From assembly GCA_016194635.1 (NCBI GenBank), contig JACQBC010000037.1, positions 62,001-126,000 on the forward strand: a stretch of DNA of 64,000 nucleotides, in the 5' to 3' direction. This document shows positions 44,432-52,776 of the stretch, in pieces. Position 1 is the stretch's first letter. Each line of letters starts with the position of its first letter. The DNA is from Gammaproteobacteria bacterium (lineage in GTDB: Bacteria > Pseudomonadota > Gammaproteobacteria > UBA6429 > Thiohalophilaceae). Made by a program: the position numbers and the translations under genes. The notes below the pieces were generated by a model, which saw only the letters and a program-made list of their open reading frames with translations, was not told where the DNA came from and did no database searches.

Positions 44432-44821
44432 TCAGGCTAAGTGTTTGTTCCATAACTGTTTTAGTTGATGTGCCAGGGTCATGGGGTCAAAGGGTTTGGG
44501 GATCACGTCCAAGGCCCCTAGCGCAAGTAATTGGGCGATTTCCTGCGGTTGCACCTTGGCAGTCATGAACATAACAGGTATTTCACGCATATTAGAAAGC
44601 TGACGCATGGCCTGCAAGGTTGAAACCCCATCCATCCCCGGCATCATGACATCAAGCAGCAACAGATCCGGTTTGAACCCAGGGGCTTTGGCGAGGGCTT
44701 CCTTACCCGAGCCGCATACCTCGAGCGTGAAACCGCCCACCGTCTCTAAGGCAATACGGGCAACGGCCTGGATGTCGGGCTCGTCCTCAACGTATAGAAT
44801 ACGATTCAAGGTGCAATCCAT
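44432..44821 (-). CDS. Single-domain response regulator (CheY-like)
   Basis: A 129-residue receiver domain: acidic pocket YVEDEPD, phospho-accepting aspartate in LLLLDVMMPGMDG, Thr in FMTAKV and Lys in IPKPFDP. There is no output domain, so it must act by binding another protein. It starts three bases after the stop of the 1801-residue hybrid kinase on the same strand and is presumably its cognate phosphate acceptor. Confidence 0.92.
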   Translation of the reverse strand: MDCTLNRILYVEDEPDIQAVARIALETVGGFTLEVCGSGKEALAKAPGFKPDLLLLDVMMPGMDGVSTLQAMRQLSNMREIPVMFMTAKVQPQEIAQLLALGALDVIPKPFDPMTLAHQLKQLWNKHLA

Positions 44822-44824
44822 AGC

Positions 44825-47800
44825 TTAGTTTGGTATAGCGATCGACGTGGATGCGGGCGGCGGGTTGACCTGTTCATGATCGCGGATCACGGACATGATA
44901 ACGTTGATCAGTTCTTTACGACTTTCACGAGATTTCACCAAGGCCGCCTTGACGGCGTGGTTGACCTCGGTACCCACTTCTTGTGCGGAGAACACCACCA
45001 CCGGCGGGGTATAGTCTAAATCGCTCAGGTCTTTTAACAGGTCCAAGCCCGAGCCGTCGGTGAGTTCCACATCGAGCAAGACCAAATCGTAGCTGCCTTC
45101 ACGTAATTTTTTGTGGGCATCGGCCAGGCTGGGGGCGTGTACCAGGTTAACCTGGCTACGTAAGATCACATTGACCATTTCATAGATGATCGGATCGTCT
45201 TCCACGTGTAATACCCGTGGCAGGCCGGGTTTATGATGGGCGATGAATTGCACGGCATTCAGTAACCGGGATTCATCCAGAGGTTTCTCCAGCCAATCGA
45301 TGATGCCGAAGGCACTGCCCCGCAGCCGGCGCTTGGTTTGATCGGCGGTGGCCGCCAGCACAATAATGGGTAATTCACGCGCACTGTCGGTACGGCGGAT
45401 TTCCTTGATCAGTTTGACACCTTCTTGGTCGTAGGTCTGGCCCTGTTCATCCGGTAAACTCATGTCGAGGGTTACCGCCAAATAGTGATTGTCGCGGATC
45501 AATTCCTTGGCCTGTTCGACCGTGCGCGCCAAATCCGAATCAAAGCCGGCTTGCGCCAAGACGATACGCAACATGTAAGCAACGTCGGCGTCGTCCATGC
45601 AAATCAAGATCCGATATTTCGCCGAACTGGGCAGGCGCGGTGGATCTTCCATATCGCTCTGAACCCATTCGGGCAGATCAAAGAAAAAGGTAGTACCGAA
45701 ATTCTCGCGCGAGATAAAATCGATCAAACCACCGTGTTGATCGATGATCGCCTTGCTGATCGATAAGCCCAAGCCGGTACCGCCCAATTGACGGGTATCC
45801 GAGGCGTCGGCTTGGGCGAATTTCTTAAACATGTCTTTATGAAAGACTTGAGGGATGCCCTTGCCGGAGTCGGTGACCGCGATACGCACCTTATGCGCGC
45901 GTTTAACCGCGGAGATATCCACGTTACCCCCACGGGGAGAAAATTTTGCCGCGTTGGACAACAGGTTGTTCATGACTTGTAGCAGGCGATCCTCATCGGC
46001 GTAGATGGAAACATCTTCCGGGCATTGCGTAACAGTGAAGCGTACCGCGAATTGTTCTCCGTAGGCTTGGTTGGCTTGCACCGCGGTGTCGATGAATTGC
46101 CGTAAATTGAGTAATTTGTAATGGAACACCATCTTGCCGGATTCGATCTTTTCCATGTCGAGGATGTCATTGATCAACAACAATAGGCGTTCGGTATTTT
46201 TATTGGCGATATTGACCAAGGTCTTGGCTTGGGTAGGTAACAGACCGCCGGCCCCGCCTACCAATAAACCCAGCGATCCGCGGATCGAGGTGAGCGGAGT
46301 GCGTAATTCGTGGCTGACCGTGGAAATAAATTCGTTCTTGATCTGCTCAATGCGGCGCCGTTCGGTGATGTCGTTGAAAATCACCACCGCGCCGGAAATA
46401 CGGCTGTTTTTGCGGATCGGAGTTACGGTATATTCTGCCGGGAAGGAGCTACCGTCGCGCCGCCACATCACCTCGTTGTAGACACGCTGGATCACCCCCT
46501 GGGTGATCGCGGCGTGAATCGGACTGGTTTCATAGTCGTACAGAGTGCCGTCTTTACGGGTGTGGTGTGCCAGGGCGTGGATAAAAATATTAATCAATTC
46601 GTTGGTTCTATAACCGAGCATACGCGCGGCGGCGGGATTGACGAAGGTGGTCTTGCCGTCCAAGTCCAGCCCATAAATACCCTCACCGGCAGATTCGAGC
46701 AGTAAGCGGGCACGTTCTTCGGCTTGGGCGAGTGATTCCGCGGTACGGCGGCGATCGGTGATGTCGCGCACAATTGCCACAAACCGTGGCTCTTGATCGA
46801 CGGGATAAATATATTGCAAGAAGATTTCCACTGGAATGAAATTGCCAGTACGACTACGATGATGCGTCTCGATCGTGATGGTATTGCGTTTTCCTTCGAC
46901 CATCGGGCGGATCAGGCGGCGAAAACTGGTCTGGTCGAACTCCGGCATCAAATCGATCGGCGTTAGCCGTAATAATTCATTATATGTGTAACCCACTTGT
47001 TCCATCGCGCCTTGGTTAATATAAAAAAACCGCAGGGTTTCAGGCGAGAACATGAACACGCAATCCAGTGTCATATCAAGCGTGGTTTTGAAACGACTGA
47101 TTTCTTCCTCGGCCTGTTGCTGGCGGCTGATGTCACGCGCCATCGCCACAAAACCGATGGTTTCGTCGTTCTTATCGTGCAACGCGGTCATGGTGAGCAA
47201 GACCGGAAAACGCGAGCCGTCTTTGCGAATATAAGTCCACTGCTGTTCATCCGCGATACCAACACGGGCCTTGGCAATAAATACCTCAAAATCGGGTTTG
47301 ATGGGTTGGCCTAACTCATCGCTGAGTTTAATCGCGCGTTGCGTGATTTCATCTTTGTCGTGGAATAAGATCGGCGTGGCGCGTCCTAGGATCTCACGCT
47401 CGCTATAACCGAGCATCTCCTGCGCGGCGGCGTTAAACGATTGGATGTAACCACGCGCGTCGGTCGAGATAATACTCAGCTTGGCGGAATCCAGAATCCC
47501 TTGGGTCAGGGCCATGGTATCTTGTAATAAACGATCGGCTTCTTTGACATGGGTAATATCGCGGATAATCCCCGTGAAATAGCGCTGTTTACCAAAGTAC
47601 ATTTCACTCACGGCCAACTGCATCGGGAACACGCTACCGTCGGCGCGTTGTCCTGTGACTTCGCGCCGTTTGCCAAGTATCATCGGGACATTGTCAGCCA
47701 GATAACGTTGTATAAAACCCGCGTGGGTTTCGCGTTCGGGCGAGGGCATGAGAATTTTAACGTTTTCGCCGAGGATTTGCCCCGCCGTGTAACCGAAGAT

Positions 47801-50230
47801 TTTTTCCGCTGCGGGATTAAAGGTCTCGATAATTCCTTTTTCATTGATAGTGACGATACCATCGACCGCGGTTTCGAGGATCGCGGTAATACGGGTTTCG
47901 CGTTCTAAAATGGCGTGTTCGGCCTCTTTGCGCGCAGTGATATCGGTGTGGGTACCGACCACCCGCAGGGGTTTGCCTTGGCGGTCTCGCTCGACCACCT
48001 TGCCACGATCCAAGATCCAACGCCATTCACCATCCTTGGTGCGCACGCGGTGTTCGCTTTGATATATCGGTGTATTGGCGTTGCAATGTAATAACATACG
48101 CTGTTTGGCCAGCGGCAGATCATCAGGATGGATCAAGGACTCCTTGGCACTGATATCCGGTTTGATCTCGCCCAGTTCAAATTTCAACATGCCTTGCCAA
48201 CGCGGGCTGTAATAGGTACGACCCGACGCCAAATCCCAATCCCATAACCCGTCATTGGCTCCTTCCAAGGCCAATTTAAGTTGTTCTTCGCTTTTGCGTA
48301 AGGCACGGTCGGTATTGATCCGTTCCTCATCATTGTGCAAGGCCCAAATCAGGTTCGCGGTGGCTGTCACCAACGGTGCCAGCATATACAGTGTGGAATC
48401 GGCATAACCCTCGGCGCTATTGCCTAAGCCCAACATACCGACCATTTGTGTACCGTGATACAGAGGGATCCCCAGATAGGCGGTCAACATCGGGTGACCG
48501 TCGGCATAACGTGGCAAATTTGGATCATTTCCAAACCCGTTTATGGTCAAGGGTGCGCCGTTACGCATTACCTCAGCTATGAAATTATGCGGATCATTTT
48601 GCCGTGCGTTGGCGAGGGTGTCTTGCAGGAACTCTTCGAGTTCCGGGCTAGGGTTATAACGCTGATTGATGGTTAATAAACGCAGCTGCAATTTATCACC
48701 GACGTAGATGCCTTCGGCGATGAATCCAATATTACTATAGGTCAGCGCTAATAAATCGTTGAGCACCTGGGCGAAGATGGTATTGGTCTGGACATTTTCT
48801 GAAATAAAATACGATTGTGCGCGGCTGATGGATTCAAGCAATTGATTCTTGGTGTGGAGTTGTTGTTCGGATTCACGCCGTTCGATCTCCAGGCCAATCC
48901 ATTGTGCCATCAGCTGCAAGAAACGCAGGTCATCGGCGCTGAATTTGCTCGCATACGCTGTGGTGCTTGAAAAATTCAACGTGCCGTAAAATTTTCCCCG
49001 TACCGAGACGGTGGTGCCTAGATACGCCGCGAGTCGACGCTGCCGGTTATAACCAGGGTGCGACGAGCTATTACTGGCCTGAATCGATTCCACCCCGATG
49101 GGATGACGGGTGCTGAGGGTTTTGCGACAAAAGGTACTGCCTAAGTTAAACGACATTCCGGGTTGCAGTGTATTGTCAGGGCTAACGGCGGTGACGATGC
49201 TGTAGAGGTTGGCTTCTACCCGCGATAAAATCGCCACTTCCATGGAATATTCATCCAAGCCCATCACCAGCAAGGCCCGTACCTTTTCGTTAAAACTTAG
49301 TTCCGAGGAGATGGTGGTTTGTTGTAGGTGATTAAGACGACGTTGCTCGCGTTGCAATTGTTCGCTCTGTTTTAGGGTAAAGCTATCGCCACGGCGTAAA
49401 AACCACAACGCGGTAGAACCTAGCAATAATAAAAGGCTAAATGCCCACAGTGCGGTCGACCAACGTGTGAAAAACGACACCTCGTTGACATTGAGCGCGA
49501 GCAAATCCCAGTGGCTGTCGCTGATGGGGATTGTTTCGCTGGGCGCGTTGGCGCGCGCACTGACAATGTTGTCGGCACTGAGTTTGTTGCCTACTAGCAA
49601 GTCCTGCGGTGGATCACGGTTGATCAGCACGAATTGCTGATGCGGTAACGCCGCATTGTTGAGTAAGGCTAAGATTCCATCCGGTGAAAAACTGGTGAGG
49701 AGGATCACGCTTTGTTGATTGGGAAATACCACTTGGGTTAATAAACTGAAGTGCACACCGTTACCGACCGTGTGCAGGGCTAGCATCGGTTGGCGGCGGG
49801 TTTTGACAAAAGCCAGGATCTCGCTACGGCATTGCGGGTCGATCTGAGCTTGATAATCTTCCAAGATAAGCCGGCCGCTGTGATCCGCCAAGGTAAAACC
49901 CAGGATAGAGGGAAACATCTGTTTAAGATCACCGAGAAATTGTTGTTGCAGGCCGTTATCGTAGGGCTCGTCCACCACGCTTTGCAGGTGATGGCGGTCA
50001 TTGGTGCTAAACAAATTCAAGTCATGGCGCAATTCGGCGAGGTAATGCTCGATACTGGCAGCGGTGCGTTGTTGAGTATTATTCAGCAACACCTGTTCTT
50101 CATGCTGCAGCGTGCGGTTCTGGTCGATGGTATGCCATAGGATCAAACCGCAGGCCAACAACAGGATCACCAACAAGGTGGTAACCCGATGGCTGCGTGA
50201 GGCGAGGGCAATGATCTGCTGTAATGACAT
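44825..50230 (-). CDS. Giant hybrid histidine kinase with GAF and multiple PAS domains, two receivers
   Basis: An 1801-residue membrane kinase. Transmembrane helices near 15-33 and about 260-285 bracket a periplasmic sensor domain of about 225 residues. Then a GAF domain (about 310-460), a second GAF (about 475-640, similar to that of the kinase at 7298), five or more PAS/PAC units (repeated motifs such as DGIVTINEKGIIETFNPAAEK and YFTGIIRDIT), HisKA with His1307 in STVSHELRTPLTSI, HATPase with GTGLGLSISKAIIDQHGG, and two receiver domains (TLDMSLPDEQG and LLDVELTDGSG). The first receiver has a slightly unusual start (ICMDDADV) but keeps acidic residues. No Hpt domain. The CheY-like gene just downstream is the likely partner. 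The signal is probably redox or small-molecule related, but no cofactor motif was identified. Confidence 0.9.
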   Translation of the reverse strand: MSLQQIIALASRSHRVTTLLVILLLACGLILWHTIDQNRTLQHEEQVLLNNTQQRTAASIEHYLAELRHDLNLFSTNDRHHLQSVVDEPYDNGLQQQFLGDLKQMFPSILGFTLADHSGRLILEDYQAQIDPQCRSEILAFVKTRRQPMLALHTVGNGVHFSLLTQVVFPNQQSVILLTSFSPDGILALLNNAALPHQQFVLINRDPPQDLLVGNKLSADNIVSARANAPSETIPISDSHWDLLALNVNEVSFFTRWSTALWAFSLLLLLGSTALWFLRRGDSFTLKQSEQLQREQRRLNHLQQTTISSELSFNEKVRALLVMGLDEYSMEVAILSRVEANLYSIVTAVSPDNTLQPGMSFNLGSTFCRKTLSTRHPIGVESIQASNSSSHPGYNRQRRLAAYLGTTVSVRGKFYGTLNFSSTTAYASKFSADDLRFLQLMAQWIGLEIERRESEQQLHTKNQLLESISRAQSYFISENVQTNTIFAQVLNDLLALTYSNIGFIAEGIYVGDKLQLRLLTINQRYNPSPELEEFLQDTLANARQNDPHNFIAEVMRNGAPLTINGFGNDPNLPRYADGHPMLTAYLGIPLYHGTQMVGMLGLGNSAEGYADSTLYMLAPLVTATANLIWALHNDEERINTDRALRKSEEQLKLALEGANDGLWDWDLASGRTYYSPRWQGMLKFELGEIKPDISAKESLIHPDDLPLAKQRMLLHCNANTPIYQSEHRVRTKDGEWRWILDRGKVVERDRQGKPLRVVGTHTDITARKEAEHAILERETRITAILETAVDGIVTINEKGIIETFNPAAEKIFGYTAGQILGENVKILMPSPERETHAGFIQRYLADNVPMILGKRREVTGQRADGSVFPMQLAVSEMYFGKQRYFTGIIRDITHVKEADRLLQDTMALTQGILDSAKLSIISTDARGYIQSFNAAAQEMLGYSEREILGRATPILFHDKDEITQRAIKLSDELGQPIKPDFEVFIAKARVGIADEQQWTYIRKDGSRFPVLLTMTALHDKNDETIGFVAMARDISRQQQAEEEISRFKTTLDMTLDCVFMFSPETLRFFYINQGAMEQVGYTYNELLRLTPIDLMPEFDQTSFRRLIRPMVEGKRNTITIETHHRSRTGNFIPVEIFLQYIYPVDQEPRFVAIVRDITDRRRTAESLAQAEERARLLLESAGEGIYGLDLDGKTTFVNPAAARMLGYRTNELINIFIHALAHHTRKDGTLYDYETSPIHAAITQGVIQRVYNEVMWRRDGSSFPAEYTVTPIRKNSRISGAVVIFNDITERRRIEQIKNEFISTVSHELRTPLTSIRGSLGLLVGGAGGLLPTQAKTLVNIANKNTERLLLLINDILDMEKIESGKMVFHYKLLNLRQFIDTAVQANQAYGEQFAVRFTVTQCPEDVSIYADEDRLLQVMNNLLSNAAKFSPRGGNVDISAVKRAHKVRIAVTDSGKGIPQVFHKDMFKKFAQADASDTRQLGGTGLGLSISKAIIDQHGGLIDFISRENFGTTFFFDLPEWVQSDMEDPPRLPSSAKYRILICMDDADVAYMLRIVLAQAGFDSDLARTVEQAKELIRDNHYLAVTLDMSLPDEQGQTYDQEGVKLIKEIRRTDSARELPIIVLAATADQTKRRLRGSAFGIIDWLEKPLDESRLLNAVQFIAHHKPGLPRVLHVEDDPIIYEMVNVILRSQVNLVHAPSLADAHKKLREGSYDLVLLDVELTDGSGLDLLKDLSDLDYTPPVVVFSAQEVGTEVNHAVKAALVKSRESRKELINVIMSVIRDHEQVNPPPASTSIAIPN

Positions 50231-50300
50231 GGGTATTATCCATCGCTGCCAACCAGCAAGGTATACAAGTATATAGTTAGGTGTGGACTTGAGGAACTGG

Positions 50301-50326
50301 CCGCCAACCCGGATCCGGGTTGGCGG
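50301..50326. terminator. Perfect 26-base palindrome between degQ-like gene and kinase gene
   Basis: CCGCCAACCCGGA joined directly to its reverse complement gives a perfect palindrome eight bases beyond the degQ stop. It lacks a T-run on the minus strand, so termination may be weak or the hairpin may protect the transcript end. Confidence 0.5.
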
Positions 50327-50334
50327 AAAAGGGA

Positions 50335-51705
50335 TTACTGTAAATATAGGAATAAAGCGCTATCGCCGCGGCGGATATTCAGTAACAAGCTGCTGGTTTT
50401 GCCAACCGCATCGCGTAATTCCTCCAGATTATGCACATTTTTACGGTTCGCGGAGGTGATCACATCGTTCTTGCGCAGGCCCGCACGCCATGCCGGGCTG
50501 CCGTGTTCAACCGCCAACACCATCACTCCCTCGATTTGGCCATAGAAGGGAGAGTCTTCACTGATTTCACCCAGGGTGGCGCCTTGAAGATGCGGGTTTA
50601 AGGCTTTGCCCGTGGTTTTCACGTGTTTGGGTTCTTCGATTTGTGCCTCTAAGTTCTTGCGTTTACCGTCACGTACAATGGTTAATTCGACTTTTTGACC
50701 TATCCGCAATAAACCCACGGCGTTGCGCAGATCCCCGGCATCACGGATCGGTTTAGCATTGATCTCCACCACGATATCACCGCTTTTTAGTCCGGCTTTG
50801 TCGGCCGGGGAGTCGGGGGTTACTTGGGTAATCACCGCGCCACCGGTACCGTTTTGCAGGCCAAAGGCCTGAATTAATTCGGGGGTAAGGTCTTGCGCTT
50901 CGGCGCCCAACCGGCCGCGGCGCACTTGACCGTGCTCGGATAATTGCGCGCTCACCTCGCGTACCATATTAATGGGGATGGCAAACCCGATTCCGATATT
51001 GCCGCCTGACTGGGAATAGATCGCGGTGTTAATCCCGACCAGTTCGCCGCGCAGATTTACTAACGCCCCTCCGGAATTGCCTGGGTTGATCGAGGCGTCG
51101 GTCTGAATAAAATTTTCATACCCTTCAATTCCTAAACCGCTGCGGCCTAAGGCGCTGACGATCCCAGAGGTGACGGTTTGGCGTAACCCAAACGGGCTGC
51201 CGATGGCGACCACGAAATCGCCCACCCGCAATTTATCCGAATCGGCGAACGGCAGGGCAGTGAGTTTTTCAGCGTGGATCTTGATCAGGGCCACATCGGT
51301 TTCCGGATCTGAGCCGAGCAGCTTGGCCTTGAAATGGCGGCCATCGTTTAACATCACCGTGATGGTATCGGCTTTGTCGATCACATGATGGTTGGTGATG
51401 ATCAAACCCTTGGCGGCGTCGATGATCACCCCCGATCCTAAACTGGAAAATCTTTTCTCGCGCGGTTGCTGGGGTATGTCGAAAAAGCGCCGGAAGAAGG
51501 GGTCGTCAAATAAGGGGCTTTGTTCAATTTGCACCCTGCCGCTGGTGGCGATGTTAACCACGCCAGGGACCACGTTTTCTAACATCGGGGCCAAGCTTGG
51601 TAGCGCCGTCCCTTGACTGTCATGCGTGGGTAGGGCGGCCTGGGCCAGTGGTAGTGCGGCACTGCCCCCTAAGCAAATAGCCAAAACGAGTAATACCGGT
51701 TTCAT
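50335..51705 (-). CDS. degQ: Periplasmic serine endoprotease of the DegP/DegQ family
   Basis: A 456-residue HtrA-family protease. Signal peptide 1-23 (LPLAQA). The catalytic triad is His107 (TNHHVID), Asp137 (ETDVALIKI) and Ser211 (INPGNSGGAL), followed by two PDZ domains (about 260-350 and 370-456) with GTGGAVITQVTPDSPADKAGLKSGD and GVMVLAVEHGSPAWRAGL. The LA loop is short, closer to DegQ than DegP. It degrades misfolded periplasmic proteins. It lies in a group with Hsp20, separated by a hairpin. Confidence 0.9.
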   Translation of the reverse strand: MKPVLLVLAICLGGSAALPLAQAALPTHDSQGTALPSLAPMLENVVPGVVNIATSGRVQIEQSPLFDDPFFRRFFDIPQQPREKRFSSLGSGVIIDAAKGLIITNHHVIDKADTITVMLNDGRHFKAKLLGSDPETDVALIKIHAEKLTALPFADSDKLRVGDFVVAIGSPFGLRQTVTSGIVSALGRSGLGIEGYENFIQTDASINPGNSGGALVNLRGELVGINTAIYSQSGGNIGIGFAIPINMVREVSAQLSEHGQVRRGRLGAEAQDLTPELIQAFGLQNGTGGAVITQVTPDSPADKAGLKSGDIVVEINAKPIRDAGDLRNAVGLLRIGQKVELTIVRDGKRKNLEAQIEEPKHVKTTGKALNPHLQGATLGEISEDSPFYGQIEGVMVLAVEHGSPAWRAGLRKNDVITSANRKNVHNLEELRDAVGKTSSLLLNIRRGDSALFLYLQ

Positions 51706-51821
51706 AGAGTTCTCACTTATGCTGGGTAGTGTCGGTCAGATACGGGGTTAGACTAACCGTTGATGGTCGAAGCCGAAATCATAAACGGTGATAACACTGA
51801 CGGGCTGGACTTGTAAAAGTT

Positions 51822-51847
51822 CCGGTGGCGCGGGGGATCGCCACCGG
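51822..51847 (-). terminator. Terminator after hsp20
   Basis: CCGGTGGCG and CGCCACCGG form a nine-base stem with an eight-base loop 20 bases after the hsp20 stop on the minus strand; the sequence that follows it (AACTTTTAC) is only moderately T-rich. Confidence 0.6.
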
Positions 51848-51867
51848 AGGTTGTACCGTTGGATGGT

Positions 51868-52305
51868 TTAATGTTGTACCGCAATCTTCCGCGGTTGCAC
51901 CTTTTCGTGCTTAGCAATGGTGATTTCCACCACGCCATTCTTACTTTTGGCGTTGATCTTATCCGGGTTAGCGCTGTCCGGCAGGCTGAAGCGGCGATAA
52001 AACGATCCGTAAGAGCGTTCGACACGTTTGTAACCGTCGGCTTCCTCTTTCTTCTCGGATTCACGCTGACCTTTGATCGTCAGGATACCGTCTTCCATAT
52101 TGATTTCGATATCCTTGGGGTCGACGCCCGGAATATCGGCGATAATCGTAAAGGCATCGTCGGATTCTTTCACGTCCACCGCCGGTGACCAGTCGCTGGT
52201 AACCACGCTGCTGTTGCCATTGTTGGTATCGGTATCGAACAGCCGATCCATTTCTTTGCGGAACTGTTGTAATACATTCCAAGGTTCATAACGTACGAGG
52301 GTCAT
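51868..52305 (-). CDS. Small heat-shock protein, Hsp20/IbpA family
   Basis: A 145-residue alpha-crystallin-domain chaperone. It starts MTLVRYEPWNVLQQFRKEMDRL and has AVDVKESDDAFTIIADIPGV, GILTIKGQRESEKKE, YGSFYRRFSLPDS and KNGVVEITIAK, the full family pattern. It holds unfolded proteins in ATP-independent oligomers for refolding. GGAGAAA precedes the ATG at 52305. A heat-shock promoter is visible at 52365-52393. Confidence 0.94.
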   Translation of the reverse strand: MTLVRYEPWNVLQQFRKEMDRLFDTDTNNGNSSVVTSDWSPAVDVKESDDAFTIIADIPGVDPKDIEINMEDGILTIKGQRESEKKEEADGYKRVERSYGSFYRRFSLPDSANPDKINAKSKNGVVEITIAKHEKVQPRKIAVQH

Positions 52306-52364
52306 GGTGTTTCTCCTTTGTCGTAGTGTCGCGCCGTAGCGCGGTTAAATCGCAGATGGCAAGG

Positions 52365-52393
52365 ATATGGGAATGGGGTTTGGGCAGTTCAAG
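52365..52393 (-). promoter_or_regulatory. Sigma-32 (RpoH) heat-shock promoter for hsp20
   Basis: On the minus strand CTTGAA (52393-52388) is followed after 15 bases by TCCCATAT (52372-52365), against a consensus of CTTGAA-N13-17-CCCCATNT. The leader to the ATG at 52305 would be about 52 bases. Confidence 0.6.
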
Positions 52394-52484
52394 CCCTGGA
52401 TTATTTTTGTCGCGCCGGGCTGTTGACCCCTTGATCTGGATCAATCCGTGATAAATTTCAGCTGAGAAAACTGGCATATTAGAA

Positions 52485-52500
52485 ACACAAGATATAGTGG
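52485..52500 (+). promoter_or_regulatory. NrdR box (distal) upstream of nrdJ
   Basis: ACACAAGATATAGTGG fits the NrdR-box consensus (acaCwAtATaTwGtgt). Its reverse complement shares a 14-base core with the second box at 52654. NrdR represses ribonucleotide reductase genes when dATP is high. Confidence 0.65.
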
Positions 52501-52653
52501 TCGGTAAAATTCGGTGCATAGTTCTGTGAATAAGCTCTGGGTAGGATCGGGATAAATCCTAACCCCTTGAATTCTAATTTAACCAGACCCATAAAAAAAT
52601 TTTCAGCCCGGTTTTATTGACACCTTGTTCAGGAGGTCATACTCTTCACTTTA

Positions 52654-52669
52654 TCACTATATCTTGTGG
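52654..52669 (+). promoter_or_regulatory. NrdR box (proximal) upstream of nrdJ
   Basis: TCACTATATCTTGTGG, the inverted counterpart of the distal box, 108 bases before the nrdJ start. The core CACTATATCTTGTG is identical in both. The 169-base distance is much larger than the roughly three helical turns usual between paired NrdR boxes. Confidence 0.65.
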
Positions 52670-52776
52670 TAGTGCGAACCCCAAAATTAACCAGTACAGT
52701 GGCGGTGTGGCAAACACACACCCACCGCCGGGACCACTGCCATCAACCTAATCGATTACGGAGGAAGTAACCCGCG

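Noticed and set aside
52387-52393. CTTGAA with the nearer CCCCAT (nine-base spacing) as the heat-shock promoter
   Set aside because: Spacing too short; the second, slightly weaker CCCAT at 15 bases fits better.
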